A stretch of DNA of 64,000 nucleotides from Bugula neritina (taxonomy: Eukaryota > Bryozoa > Gymnolaemata > Cheilostomatida > Bugulidae): assembly GCA_964035545.1 (NCBI GenBank), contig CAXIUT010000230.1, positions 434,001 to 498,000 of the forward strand, in the 5' to 3' direction. A program made the position numbers and the translations under genes. The notes below the pieces were generated by a model. The model searched no databases. It was given only the letters and a program-made list of their open reading frames with translations, and had not been told where the DNA came from. Positions 15,188 through 30,241 of the stretch are shown here, piece after piece (position 1 is the first letter of the stretch; every line of letters begins with the position of its first letter).

Positions 15188-15255
15188 ATTGAATATACTG
15201 CAAGATACCTAAATATGCGGTAATATACTGAAATAAACTATAACACATTGAAAAT
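15188..15255 (+). repeat. Register lesions, set 3
   Basis: 9-bp units at 15188-15196 and 15247-15255, in block A copy 3. Confidence 0.9.
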
Positions 15256-16189
15256 ACTGCAACATATTGAAATACACTGCAACACACCGAAATATACTGC
15301 AAAATAAAACAACATACTGAAATACACTGTAACATATTGAAATACACTGTAACACATTGAAATATACTGCAACATACCGAGATATATTGTAAACTACTGA
15401 AATATACTGTAACACATTGAAAAATGCTGCAACATACTGAAATTTACTGCGACACATTGCAATATACTGTAACATACTGAAATATGCTGTAGCACACTGA
15501 AATACACTGCAACTCACTGAGATATACTGCAAAATACTGAAATACACTAAAACATATTGAAAAATACTGCAACATACTGAAATACACTGTAACATACTGA
15601 AATACACTGCAAAATACTACAACATATTGAAATACACTGCAACATACCTAAATATACGGTAAGAAACTGAAATATACTATAACACATTAAAAAGTACAGC
15701 AACATACTGAAAGATACTGTAACATAATGAAACACACTGCAACATACTGCATTATACTGACATACACTGGAACATAATGAAATACACTGCAACAAATTGA
15801 AGTATACTGCAACACACCGAAACATACGGCAACATACTGAAATATACTGCGACAGATTGAAATGTACAGCAACATACTGAAACATACTGCGACACATTGC
15901 AATATACTGCAACATACTGAAATACGCGGTAATATATTGAAATACACTGCAACACATTGAAATATACTGTAACTCGCTGAAATATAGTGTAATATACGGA
16001 AATGTACTGTAACATACTGGAATATACTGTAACACACTGAAGTATACTGCAACATACTGAAATGCAGTGCTACATACTGAAATATACTGCAACATACTGC
16101 AACATACTGAAATACACTGTAACATACTGAAATACACTGCAACATACTACAACATACTGAAATACACTGCTACATACTGAAATATACTA

Positions 16190-16645
16190 CTACATACTGC
16201 AACATTTGGCAACATACTGAAATATACTGCGACACATTGCAGTATACTGAAACATACTGAAATATGCTGTAGCACACTGAAATACACTGCAACTCACTGA
16301 AATATACTGCAACATACTGAAATACACTGTGACATACTGAAATATACTGCGACATACTGCACCATACTGAAATACACTGTAACATACTGAAATACACTGC
16401 AACACATTGAAATATACTGCAAAATACTGAAATATACTGCTACATACTGAAATATACTGCAACACACTGCAACATACTGCAACATACTGAAATATACTGC
16501 GACACATTGCAATATATTCTAACATACTGAAATACAGTGCTACATACTGAAATATACTGCAACATACCGAAATACACTGTAACATGTTGAAATATACTGC
16601 AACATACCTAAATATACGGTAATATACCAAAATATACTGTAACAT
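16190..16645 (+). repeat. K module, right end missing (456 bp)
   Basis: Block A copy 3 equivalent of 2443; next start 730 bp on. Confidence 0.8.
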
Positions 16646-16919
16646 AATGAAAAATACTGCAACATACTGAAATACACTTCAACACACTGAAAAACACTGC
16701 AAAATACTGTAACACACTGAAATATACTGCAAAACACTGAAATACACTGCTACATACCGAAATATACTGCAACACAGTGCAACATACTGCAACATACTAA
16801 AATATACTGCAACATACTGAAATACACTGCAAAATACTGAAATACACTGTAACATACTGAAATACACTGCAAAATACTCCAACATACTGAAATACACTGC
16901 TACATACTGAAATATACTA

Positions 16920-17356
16920 CTACATACTGCAACATTTGGCAACATACTGAAATATACTGCGACACATTGCAGTATACTGAAACATACTGAAATATGCTGT
17001 AGCACATTGAAACATACTGCAAAATACTGAAATACACTGCTACATACTGAAATATACTGCAACACACTGCAACATACTGCAACATACTGAAATATACTGC
17101 GACACATTGCAATATATTCTAACATACTGAAATACAGTGCTACATACCGAAATACACTGTAACATGTTGAAATATACTGCAACATACCTAAATATACGGT
17201 AATATACCAAAATATACTGTAACACATTGAAAAATACTGCAACATACTGAAATACACTGCAACCTCTGAAAAAAACACTGCAAAATACTGTAACACACTC
17301 AAATATACTGCAAGACACCGAAATACACTGCTACATACTGAAACATACTGCAACAC
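16920..17356 (+). repeat. K module with 130-bp and 20-bp deletions, A7 lesion
   Basis: As 3173, but also lacking one dimer at about 17146, where GCTACATAC is joined to CGAAATACAC. The length is 437 bp. Next start is 1501 bp on, instead of 1651, because of this and a 130-bp loss further right. Confidence 0.8.
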
Positions 17357-18420
17357 ACTGCAACATACTGCAACATACTAAAATATACTGCAACATACTG
17401 AAATACACTGCAAAATACTGAAATACACTGTAACATACTGAAATATACTGAAATACACTGGAACATATTGAAATACACTGCAACAAATTGAAGTATACTG
17501 CAACATACTGAAATACACTTCAACACACTGAAAAACACTGCAATATACTGTAACATACTGAAATATGCCGTAGCACACTGAAATACACTGCAACTCACTG
17601 AAATATACTGCAACATACTGAAATACACTGTAACATATTGAAATATACTGCAACATACTGAAATACAGTGCTACATACTGAAATATACTGCAACATACTG
17701 CACCATACTGAAATACACTGTAACATACTGAAATACACTGCAACATAATACAACATTTTGAAATACACTGCAACACATTGAAATATACTGCAACATACCT
17801 AAATATACGGTAATATACCAAAATATACTGTAACATAATGAAATATGCTGTAGCACATTGAAATACACTGCAACTCACTGAAATATACTGCAACATACTG
17901 AAACACAGTGCTACATACTGAAATATACTGCAACATACTGCAACATACTGAAATACACCCTAACATACTGAAATTCACTGCAACATACTACAACATTTTG
18001 AAATACACTGCAACACATTGAAATATACTGCAACATACCTAAATATACGGTAATATACCAAAATATACTGTAACATAATGAAAAATACTGCAACATACTG
18101 AAATACACTTCAACACACTGAAAAACACTGCAAAATACTGTAACACACTGAAATATACTGCAAAACACTGAAATACACTGCAACACATTAAAATATACTG
18201 CAACATACTGAAACATACTGCAACATACTGAAATATTGTGCGACACAATAAAATATACTGCAACATATTGAAATATACTGTAACATACTGCAACATACTA
18301 AAATACACTGCAACATACTGAAATACACTGCAAAATACTGAAATACACTGTAACATACTGAAATACACTGCAAAATACTCCAACATACTGAAATACACTG
18401 CTACATACTGAAATATACTA

Positions 18421-19005
18421 CTACATACTGCAACATTTGGCAACATACTGAAATATACTGCGACACATTGCAGTATACTGAAACATACTGAAATATGCTG
18501 TAGCACACTGAAATACACTGCAACTCACTGAAATATACTGCAACATACTGAAATACACTGTGACATACTGAAATATACTGCGACGTACTGCACCATACTG
18601 AAATACACTGTAACATACTGAAATACACTGCAACACATTGAAATATACTGCAAAATACTGAAATACACTGCTACATACTGAAATATACTGCAACACACTG
18701 CAACATACGGCAACATACTGAAATATACTGCGACACATTGCAATATATTCTAACATACTGAAATACAGTGCTACATACTGAAATATACTGCAACATACCG
18801 AAATACACTGTAACATGTTGAAATATACTGCAACATACCTAAATATACGGTAATATACCAAAATATACTGTAACACATTGAAAAATACTGCAACATACTG
18901 AAATACACTGCAACCTCTGAAAAACACTGCAAAATACTGTAACACACTCAAATATACTGCAAAACACCGAAATACACTGCTACATACTGAAATATACTGC
19001 AACAC
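18421..19005 (+). repeat. Full K module 2
   Basis: Types GCGACGTAC and CATTGAAATATAC. Near its right edge it has AACACATTGC where module 1 has AACACACTGC. Next start is 1709 bp on. Confidence 0.85.
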
Positions 19006-20129
19006 ATTGCAACATACTGCAACATACTAAAATATACTGCAACATACTGAAATACACTGCAAAATACTGAAATACACTGTAACATACTGAAATATACTGA
19101 AATACACTGGAACATATTGAAATACACTGCAACAAATTGAAGTATACTGCAACATACTGAAATACACTTCAACACACTGAAAAACACTGCAATATACTGT
19201 AACATACTGAAATATGCCGTAGCACACTGAAATACACTGCAACTCACTGAAATATACTGCAACATACTGAAATACACTGTAACATATTGAAATGTACTGC
19301 AACATACTGCAACATACTGAAATACACTGGAACATATTGAAATACACTGCAACAAATTGAAGTATACTGCAACACACTGAAACACACTGAAATACACCGC
19401 AAAACACTACAACATACTGAAACATACTGCAACATACTGAAATACACTACTACATACTGAAATATACTGCAACATACTGCACCATACTGAAATACACTGT
19501 AACATACTGAAATACACTGCAACATAATACAACATTTTGAAATACACTGCAACACATTGAAATATACTGCAACATACCTAAATATACGGTAATATACCAA
19601 AATATACTGTAACATAATGAAATATGCTGTAACACATTGAAATACACTGCAACTCACTGAAATATACTGCAACATACTGAAACACAGTGCTACATACTGA
19701 AATATACTGCAACATACTGCAACATAATGAAATACACTGTAACATACTGAAATTCACTGCAACATACTACAACATTTTGAAATACACTGCAACACATTGA
19801 AATATACTGCAACATACCTAAATATACGGTAATATACCAAAATATACTGTAACATAATGAAAAATACTGCAACATACTGAAATACACTTCAACACACTGA
19901 AAAACACTGCAAAATACTGTAACACACTGAAATATACTGCAAAACACTGAAATACACTGCTACATACCGAAATATACTGCAACACAGTGCAACATACTGC
20001 AACATACTAAAATATACTGCAACATACTGAAATACACTGCAAAATACTGAAATACACTGTAACATACTGAAATACACTGCAAAAAACTCCAACATACTGA
20101 AATACACTGCTACATACCGAAATATACTA

Positions 20130-20405
20130 CTACATACTGCAACATTTGGCAACATACTGAAATATACTGCGACACATTGCAGTATACTGAAACATACTGA
20201 AATATGCTGTAGCACACTGAAATACACTGCAACTCACTGAAATATACTGCAACATACTGAAATACACTGTGACATACTGAAATATACTGCGACGTACTGC
20301 ACCATACTGAAATACACTGTAACATACTGAAATACACTGCAACACATTGAAATATACTGCAAAATACTGAAATACACTGCTACATACTGAAATATACTGC
20401 AACAT
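20130..20405 (+). repeat. K module truncated to 276 bp
   Basis: After 276 bp it jumps to AACATACTGAAACACAG, skipping 559 bp relative to the 1289-bp unit that follows (1289 minus 559 gives the 730-bp spacing). Confidence 0.8.
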
Positions 20406-20859
20406 ACTGAAACACAGTGCTACATACTGAAATACACTGCAACATACTGCAACATACTGAAATACACTGTAACATACTGAAATTCACTGCAACATACTAC
20501 AACATTTTGAAATACACTGCAACACATTGAAATATACTGCAACATACCTAAATATACGGTAATATACCAAAATATACTGTAACATAATGAAAAATACTGC
20601 AACATACTGAAATACACTTCAACACACTGAAAAACACTGCAAAATACTGTAACACACTGAAATATACTGCAAAACACTGAAATACACTGCTACATACCGA
20701 AATATACTGTAACACAGTGCAACATACTGCAACATACTAAAATATACTGCAACATACTGAAATACACTGCAAAATACTGAAATACACTGTAACATACTGA
20801 AATACACTGCAAAATACTCCAACATACTGAAATACGCTGCTACATACTGAAATATACTA

Positions 20860-21444
20860 CTACATACTGCAACATTTGGCAACATACTGAAATATACTGC
20901 GACACATTGCAGTATACTGAAACATACTGAAATATGCTGTAGCACACTGAAATACACTGCAACTCACTGAAATATACTGCAACATACTGAAATACACTGT
21001 GACATACTGAAATATACTGCGACGTACTGCACCATACTGAAATACACTGTAACATACTGAAATACACTGCAACACATTGAAACATACTGCAAAATACTGA
21101 AATACACTGCTACATACTGAAATATACTGCAACACACTGCAACATACGGCAACATACTGAAATATACTGCGACACATTGCAATATATTCTAACATACTGA
21201 AATACAGTGCTACATACTGAAATATACTGCAACATACCGAAATACACTGTAACATGTTGAAATATACTGCAACATACCTAAATATACGGTAATATACCAA
21301 AATATACTGTAACACATTGAAAAATACTGCAACATACTGAAATACACTGCAACCTCTGAAAAACACTGCAAAATACTGTAACACACTCAAATATACTGCA
21401 AAACACCGAAATACACTGCTACATACTGAAATATACTGCAACAC
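20860..21444 (+). repeat. Full K module 3
   Basis: First copy with the GCGACGTAC plus CATTGAAACATAC combination, which dominates Regions II and III. It is preceded by AATACGCTGC. Next start 1519 bp on. Confidence 0.85.
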
Positions 21445-22378
21445 ACTGCAACATACTGCAACATACTAAAATATACTGCAACATACTGAAATACACTGCA
21501 AAATACTGAAATACACTGTAACATACTGAAATATACTGAAATACACTGGAACATATTGAAATACACTGCAACAAATTGAAGTATACTGCAACATACCTAA
21601 ATATACGGTAATATACCAAAATATACTGTAACATAATGAAATATGCTGTAGCACATTGAAATACACTGCAACTCACTGAAATATACTGCAACATACTGAA
21701 ACACAGTGCTACATACTGAAATACACTGCAACATACTGCAACATACTGAAATACACTGTAACATACTGAAATTCACTGCAACATACTACAACATTTTGAA
21801 ATACACTGCAACACATTGAAATATACTGCAACATACCTAAATATACGGTAATATACCAAAATATACTGTAACATAATGAAAAATACTGCAACATACTGAA
21901 AGATACTGTAACATAATGAAACACACTGCAACATACTGCATTATACTGACATACACTGGAACATAATGAAATACACTGCAACAAATTGAAGTATACTGCA
22001 ACACACCGAAACATACGGCAACATACTGAAATATACTGCGACAGATTGAAATGTACAGCAACATACTGAAACATACTGCGACACATTGCAATATACTGCA
22101 ACATACTGAAATACGCGGTAATATATTGAAATACACTGCAACACATTGAAATACACTGTAACTCGCTGAAATATAGTGTAATATACGGAAATGTACTGTA
22201 ACATACTGGAATATACTGTAACACACTGAAGTATACTGCAACATACTGAAATGCAGTGCTACATACTGAAATATACTGCAACATACTGCAACATACTGAA
22301 ATACACTGTAACATACTGAAATACACTGCAACATACTACAACATACTGAAATACACTGCTACATACTGAAATATACTA

Positions 22379-22834
22379 CTACATACTGCAACATTTGGCA
22401 ACATACTGAAATATACTGCGACACATTGCAGTATACTGAAACATACTGAAATATGCTGTAGCACACTGAAATACACTGCAACTCACTGAAATATACTGCA
22501 ACATACTGAAATACACTGTGACATACTGAAATATACTGCGACATACTGCACCATACTGAAATACACTGTAACATACTGAAATACACTGCAACACATTGAA
22601 ATATACTGCAAAATACTGAAATATACTGCTACATACTGAAATATACTGCAACACACTGCAACATACTGCAACATACTGAAATATACTGCGACACATTGCA
22701 ATATATTCTAACATACTGAAATACAGTGCTACATACTGAAATATACTGCAACATACCGAAATACACTGTAACATGTTGAAATATACTGCAACATACCTAA
22801 ATATACGGTAATATACCAAAATACACTGTAACAT
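22379..22834 (+). repeat. K module, right end missing (456 bp)
   Basis: Block A copy 4 equivalent of 2443, with the private change AAAATACACTG near 22818. Next start 730 bp on. Confidence 0.8.
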
Positions 22835-23108
22835 AATGAAAAATACTGCAACATACTGAAATACACTTCAACACACTGAAAAACACTGCAAAATACTGTA
22901 ACACACTGAAATATACTGCAAAACACTGAAATACACTGCTACATACCGAAATATACTGCAACACAGTGCAACATACTGCAACATACTAAAATATACTGCA
23001 ACATACTGAAATACACTGCAAAATACTGAAATACACTGTAACATACTGAAATACACTGCAAAATACTCCAACATACTGAAATACACTGCTACATACTGAA
23101 ATATACTA

Positions 23109-23565
23109 CTACATACTGCAACATTTGGCAACATACTGAAATATACTGCGACACATTGCAGTATACTGAAACATACTGAAATATGCTGTAGCACATTGAA
23201 ACATACTGCAAAATACTGAAATACACTGCTACATACTGAAATATACTGCAACACACTGCAACATACTGCAACATACTGAAATATACTGCGACACATTGCA
23301 ATATATTCTAACATACTGAAATACAGTGCTACATACTGAAATATACTGCAACATACCGAAATACACTGTAACATGTTGAAATATACTGCAACATACCTAA
23401 ATATACGGTAATATACCAAAATATACTGTAACACATTGAAAAATACTGCAACATACTGAAATACACTGCAACCTCTGAAAAAAACACTGCAAAATACTGT
23501 AACACACTCAAATATACTGCAAGACACCGAAATACACTGCTACATACTGAAACATACTGCAACAC
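23109..23565 (+). repeat. K module with 130-bp deletion and A7 lesion
   Basis: Fourth and last A7 copy, 457 bp. Next start 1651 bp on. Confidence 0.8.
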
Positions 23566-24759
23566 ACTGCAACATACTGCAACATACTAAAATATACTGC
23601 AACATACTGAAATACACTGCAAAATACTGAAATACACTGTAACATACTGAAATATACTGAAATACACTGGAACATATTGAAATACACTGCAACAAATTGA
23701 AGTATACTGCAACATACTGAAATACACTTCAACACACTGAAAAACACTGCAATATACTGTAACATACTGAAATATGCCGTAGCACACTGAAATACACTGC
23801 AACTCACTGAAATATACTGCAACATACTGAAATACACTGTAACATATTGAAATGTACTGCAACATACTGCAACATACTGAAATACACTGGAACATATTGA
23901 AATACACTGCAACAAATTGAAGTATACTGCAACACACTGAAACACACTGAAATACACCGCAAAACACTACAACATACTGAAACATACTGCAACATACTGA
24001 AATACACTACTACATACTGAAATATACTGCAACATACTGCACCATACTGAAATACACTGTAACATACTGAAATACACTGCAACATAATACAACATTTTGA
24101 AATACACTGCAACACATTGAAATATACTGCAACATACCTAAATATACGGTAATATACCAAAATATACTGTAACATAATGAAATATGCTGTAGCACATTGA
24201 AATACACTGCAACTCACTGAAATATACTGCAACATACTGAAACACAGTGCTACATACTGAAATATACTGCAACATACTGCAACATACTGAAATACACCCT
24301 AACATACTGAAATTCACTGCAACATACTACAACATTTTGAAATACACTGCAACACATTGAAATATACTGCAACATACCTAAATATACGGTAATATACCAA
24401 AATATACTGTAACATAATGAAAAATACTGCAACATACTGAAATACACTTCAACACACTGAAAAACACTGCAAAATACTGTAACACACTGAAATATACTGC
24501 AAAACACTGAAATACACTGCAACACATTAAAATATACTGCAACATACTGAAACATACTGCAACATACTGAAATATTGTGCGACACAATAAAATATACTGC
24601 AACATATTGAAATATACTGTAACATACTGCAACATACTAAAATACACTGCAACATACTGAAATACACTGCAAAATACTGAAATACACTGTAACATACTGA
24701 AATACACTGCAAAATACTCCAACATACTGAAATACACTGCTACATACTGAAATATACTA

Positions 24760-25344
24760 CTACATACTGCAACATTTGGCAACATACTGAAATATACTGC
24801 GACACATTGCAGTATACTGAAACATACTGAAATATGCTGTAGCACACTGAAATACACTGCAACTCACTGAAATATACTGCAACATACTGAAATACACTGT
24901 GACATACTGAAATATACTGCGACGTACTGCACCATACTGAAATACACTGTAACATACTGAAATACACTGCAACACATTGAAATATACTGCAAAATACTGA
25001 AATACACTGCTACATACTGAAATATACTGCAACACACTGCAACATACGGCAACATACTGAAATATACTGCGACACATTGCAATATATTCTAACATACTGA
25101 AATACAGTGCTACATACTGAAATATACTGCAACATACCGAAATACACTGTAACATGTTGAAATATACTGCAACATACCTAAATATACGGTAATATACCAA
25201 AATATACTGTAACACATTGAAAAATACTGCAACATACTGAAATACACTGCAACCTCTGAAAAACACTGCAAAATACTGTAACACACTCAAATATACTGCA
25301 AAACACCGAAATACACTGCTACATACTGAAATATACTGCAACAC
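24760..25344 (+). repeat. Full K module 4
   Basis: Types GCGACGTAC and CATTGAAATATAC. The 1379-bp spacing that follows occurs once in the window. Confidence 0.85.
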
Positions 25345-26138
25345 ATTGCAACATACTGCAACATACTAAAATATACTGCAACATACTGAAATACACTGCA
25401 AAATACTGAAATACACTGTAACATACTGAAATATACTGAAATACACTGGAACATATTGAAATACACTGCAACAAATTGAAGTATACTGCAACATACTGAA
25501 ATACACTTCAACACACTGAAATATACTGCAACATACTGAAATACACTGTGACATACTGAAATATACTGCGACGTACTGCACCATACTGAAATACACTGTA
25601 ACATACTGAAATACACTGCAACACATTGAAATATACTGCAAAATACTGAAATACACTGCTACATACTGAAATATACTGCAACATACTGAAACACAGTGCT
25701 ACATACTGAAATACACTGCAACATACTGCAACATACTGAAATACACTGTAACATACTGAAATTCACTGCAACATACTACAACATTTTGAAATACACTGCA
25801 ACACATTGAAATATACTGCAACATACCTAAATATACGGTAATATACCAAAATATACTGTAACATAATGAAAAATACTGCAACATACTGAAATACACTTCA
25901 ACACACTGAAAAACACTGCAAAATACTGTAACACACTGAAATATACTGCAAAACACTGAAATACACTGCTACATACCGAAATATACTGTAACACAGTGCA
26001 ACATACTGCAACATACTAAAATATACTGCAACATACTGAAATACACTGCAAAATACTGAAATACACTGTAACATACTGAAATACACTGCAAAATACTCCA
26101 ACATACTGAAATACGCTGCTACATACTGAAATATACTA

Positions 26139-26723
26139 CTACATACTGCAACATTTGGCAACATACTGAAATATACTGCGACACATTGCAGTATACTGAA
26201 ACATACTGAAATATGCTGTAGCACACTGAAATACACTGCAACTCACTGAAATATACTGCAACATACTGAAATACACTGTGACATACTGAAATATACTGCG
26301 ACGTACTGCACCATACTGAAATACACTGTAACATACTGAAATACACTGCAACACATTGAAACATACTGCAAAATACTGAAATACACTGCTACATACTGAA
26401 ATATACTGCAACACACTGCAACATACGGCAACATACTGAAATATACTGCGACACATTGCAATATATTCTAACATACTGAAATACAGTGCTACATACTGAA
26501 ATATACTGCAACATACCGAAATACACTGTAACATGTTGAAATATACTGCAACATACCTAAATATACGGTAATATACCAAAATATACTGTAACACATTGAA
26601 AAATACTGCAACATACTGAAATACACTGCAACCTCTGAAAAACACTGCAAAATACTGTAACACACTCAAATATACTGCAAAACACCGAAATACACTGCTA
26701 CATACTGAAATATACTGCAACAC
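26139..26723 (+). repeat. Full K module 5
   Basis: Types GCGACGTAC and CATTGAAACATAC; preceded by AATACGCTGC. Next start 1289 bp on. Confidence 0.85.
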
Positions 26724-27427
26724 ACTGCAACATACTGCAACATACTAAAATATACTGCAACATACTGAAATACACTGCAAAATACTGAAATACACTGTAA
26801 CATACTGAAATATACTGAAATACACTGGAACATATTGAAATACACTGCAACAAATTGAAGTATACTGCAACATACCTAAATATACGGTAATATACCAAAA
26901 TATACTGTAACATAATGAAATATGCTGTAGCACATTGAAATACACTGCAACTCACTGAAATATACTGCAACATACTGAAACACAGTGCTACATACTGAAA
27001 TACACTGCAACATACTGCAACATACTGAAATACACTGTAACATACTGAAATTCACTGCAACATACTACAACATTTTGAAATACACTGCAACACATTGAAA
27101 TATACTGCAACATACCTAAATATACGGTAATATACCAAAATATACTGTAACATAATGAAAAATACTGCAACATACTGAAATACACTTCAACACACTGAAA
27201 AACACTGCAAAATACTGTAACACACTGAAATATACTGCAAAACACTGAAATACACTGCTACATACCGAAATATACTGCAACACAGTGCAACATACTGCAA
27301 CATACTAAAATATACTGCAACATACTGAAATACACTCCAAAATACTGAAATACACTGTAACATACTGAAATACACTGCAAAATACTCCAACATACTGAAA
27401 TACACTGCTACATACTGAAATATACTA

Positions 27428-28012
27428 CTACATACTGCAACATTTGGCAACATACTGAAATATACTGCGACACATTGCAGTATACTGAAACATACTGAAA
27501 TATGCTGTAGCACACTGAAATACACTGCAACTCACTGAAATATACTGCAACATACTGAAATACACTGTGACATACTGAAATATACTGCGACGTACTGCAC
27601 CATACTGAAATACACTGTAACATACTGAAATACACTGCAACACATTGAAACATACTACAAAATACTGAAAAACACTGCTACATACTGAAATATACTGCAA
27701 CACACTGCAACATACGGCAACATACTGAAATATACTGCGACACATTGCAATATATTCTAACATACTGAAATACAGTGCTACATACTGAAATATACTGCAA
27801 CATACCGAAATACACTGTAACATGTTGAAATATACTGCAACATACCTAAATATACGGTAATATACCAAAATATACTGTAACACATTGAAAAATACTGCAA
27901 CATACTGAAATACACTGCAACCTCTGAAAAACACTGCAAAATACTGTAACACACTCAAATATACTGCAAAACACCGAAATACACTGCTACATACTGAAAT
28001 ATACTGCAACAC
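27428..28012 (+). repeat. Full K module 6
   Basis: Carries GAAAAACACTGC after the second typing site, a variant shared with modules 8, 10, 15 and 17, and a private CATACTACAAAATAC. Next start 1109 bp on. Confidence 0.85.
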
Positions 28013-28536
28013 ACTGCAACATACTGCAACATACTAAAATATACTGCAACATACTGAAATACACTGCAAAATACTGAAATACACTGTAACATACTGAAAT
28101 ATACTGAAATACACTGGAACATATTGAAATACACTGCAACAAATTGAAGTATACTGCAACATACTGAAATACACTTCAACACACTGAAAAACACTGCAAT
28201 ATACTGTAACATACTGAAATATGCCGTAGCACACTGAAATACACTGCAACTCACTGAAATATACTGCAACATACTGCAACATACTGAAATACACTTCAAC
28301 ACACTGAAAAACACTGCAAAATACTGTAACACACTGAAATATACTGCAAAACACTGAAATACACTGCTACATACCGAAATATACTGCAACACAGTGCAAC
28401 ATACTGCAACATACTAAAATATACTGCAACATACTGAAATACACTGCAAAATACTGAAATACACTGTAACATACTGAAATACACTGCAAAATACTCCAAC
28501 ATACTGAAATACACTGCTACATACTGAAATATACTA

Positions 28537-28841
28537 CTACATACTGCAACATTTGGCAACATACTGAAATATACTGCTACACATTGCAGTATACTGAAAC
28601 ATACTGAAATATGCTGTAGCACACTGAAATACACTGCAACTCACTGAAATATACTGCAACATACTGAAATACACTGTGACATACTGAAATATACTGCGAC
28701 ATACTGCACCATACTGAAATACACTGTAACATACTGAAATACACTGCAACCTCTGAAAAACACTGCAAAATACTGTAACACACTCAAATATACTGCAAAA
28801 CACCGAAATACACTGCTACATACTGAAATATACTGCAACAC
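28537..28841 (+). repeat. K module with 280-bp deletion (305 bp)
   Basis: In full copies GAAATACACTGCAAC occurs twice, 280 bp apart, once before ACATTG and once before CCTCTG. Here the first is joined directly to CCTCTG, so the deletion removed one repeat plus all sequence between. It carries GCGACATAC and the private GCTACACATTGC. Next start 1429 bp on. Confidence 0.85.
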
Positions 28842-29965
28842 ACTGCAACATACTGCAACATACTAAAATATACTGCAACATACTGAAATACACTGCAAAA
28901 TACTGAAATACACTGTAACATACTGAAATATACTGAAATACACTGGAACATATTGAAATACACTGCAACAAATTGAAGTATACTGCAACATACTGAAATA
29001 CACTTCAACACACTGAAAAACACTGCAATATACTGTAACATACTGAAATATGCCGTAGCACACTGAAATACACTGCAACTCACTGAAATATACTGCAACA
29101 TACTGAAATACACTGTAACATATTGAAATGTACTGCAACATACTGCAACATACTGAAATACACTGGAACATATTGAAATACACTGCAACAAATTGAAGTA
29201 TACTGCAACACACTGAAACACACTGAAATACACCGCAAAACACTACAACATACTGAAACATACTGCAACATACTGAAATACACTACTACATACTGAAATA
29301 TACTGCAACATACTGCACCATACTGAAATACACTGTAACATACTGAAATACACTGCAACATAATACAACATTTTGAAATACACTGCAACACATTGAAATA
29401 TACTGCAACATACCTAAATATACGGTAATATACCAAAATATACTGTAACATAATGAAATATGCTGTAGCACATTGAAATACACTGCAACTCACTGAAATA
29501 TACTGCAACATACTGAAACACAGTGCTACATACTGAAATATACTGCAACATACTGCAACATAATGAAATACACTGTAACATACTGAAATTCACTGCAACA
29601 TACTACAACATTTTGAAATACACTGCAACACATTGAAATATACTGCAACATACCTAAATATACGGTAATATACCAAAATATACTGTAACATAATGAAAAA
29701 TACTGCAACATACTGAAATACACTTCAACACACTGAAAAACACTGCAAAATACTGTAACACACTGAAATATACTGCAAAACACTGAAATACACTGCTACA
29801 TACCGAAATATACTGCAACACAGTGCAACATACTGCAACATACTAAAATATACTGCAACATACTGAAATACACTGCAAAATACTGAAATACACTGTAACA
29901 TACTGAAATACACTGCAAAAAACTCCAACATACTGAAATACACTGCTACATACTGAAATATACTA

Positions 29966-30241
29966 CTACATACTGCAACATTTGGCAACATACTGAAATA
30001 TACTGCGACACATTGCAGTATACTGAAACATACTGAAATATGCTGTAGCACACTGAAATACACTGCAACTCACTGAAATATACTGCAACATACTGAAATA
30101 CACTGTGACATACTGAAATATACTGCGACGTACTGCACCATACTGAAATACACTGTAACATACTGAAATACACTGCAACACATTGAAATATACTGCAAAA
30201 TACTGAAATACACTGCTACATACTGAAATATACTGCAACAT
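29966..30241 (+). repeat. K module truncated to 276 bp
   Basis: Same junction as at 20405. Next start 730 bp on. Confidence 0.8.

Larger units (their letters stand above)
14371..18457 (+). repeat. Block A, copy 3 (5'-truncated, two internal deletions)
   Basis: Corresponds to 624-4860 of copy 1. The offset from copy 2 is 7478 up to about 17146, where exactly 20 bp (one dimer) is missing, giving 7458. Between about 17630 and 17670 a further 130 bp (13 units) is missing, giving 7328. It carries ATTGA lesions at 15188-15196 and 15247-15255 and an A7 lesion near 17264. Confidence 0.85.
18458..21886 (+). repeat. Linker between block A copies 3 and 4
   Basis: Contains most of the second full K module, a 1709-bp and a 730-bp unit, and a third full K module at 20860. 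From about 18912 to 21600 it is matched at 28748-31436 in Region II (offset 9836), so the Region II unit set already exists inside Region I. Confidence 0.75.
1..24759 (+). repeat. Region I: long-period HOR domain (6.2-7.5 kb)
   Basis: The same ordered series of variant units returns with spacings of 6269, then 7478, then about 6189-6339 bp. Four copies of block A are joined by linkers of different content. Three CCTCTG lesions carrying seven A residues mark the first three of these copies and a fourth marks the last; this A7 form is not seen outside Region I. K-module starts fall at 2443, 3173, 4824, 8712, 9442, 11093, 16190, 16920, 18421, 20130, 20860, 22379 and 23109. The border with Region II is set at the K start at 24760 for convenience and is gradual. 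Confidence 0.85.
21887..24796 (+). repeat. Block A, copy 4 (5'-truncated)
   Basis: Corresponds to 1951-4860 of copy 1 at a constant offset of 19936 bp, and lacks the two deletions seen in copy 3. The left edge lies inside the sequence GCAACATACTGAAAGATAC; upstream the match is to unrelated HOR sequence. The ATTGA lesions are missing because they lie to the left of the breakpoint. Confidence 0.85.
25876..28273 (+). repeat. 2398-bp HOR, copy 1
   Basis: A composite of one 1289-bp and one 1109-bp K spacing. It matches 30433-32830 at offset 4557, beginning just before the unit series GAAATACACTTCAACAC. Confidence 0.75.

Noticed and set aside
16679-17356. 225-codon minus-strand ORF, the longest in the window
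   Set aside because: It exists in block A copy 3 because the 20-bp deletion at about 17146 joins two frames; its equivalents in copies 1, 2 and 4 are split. No domain or conserved start is visible.
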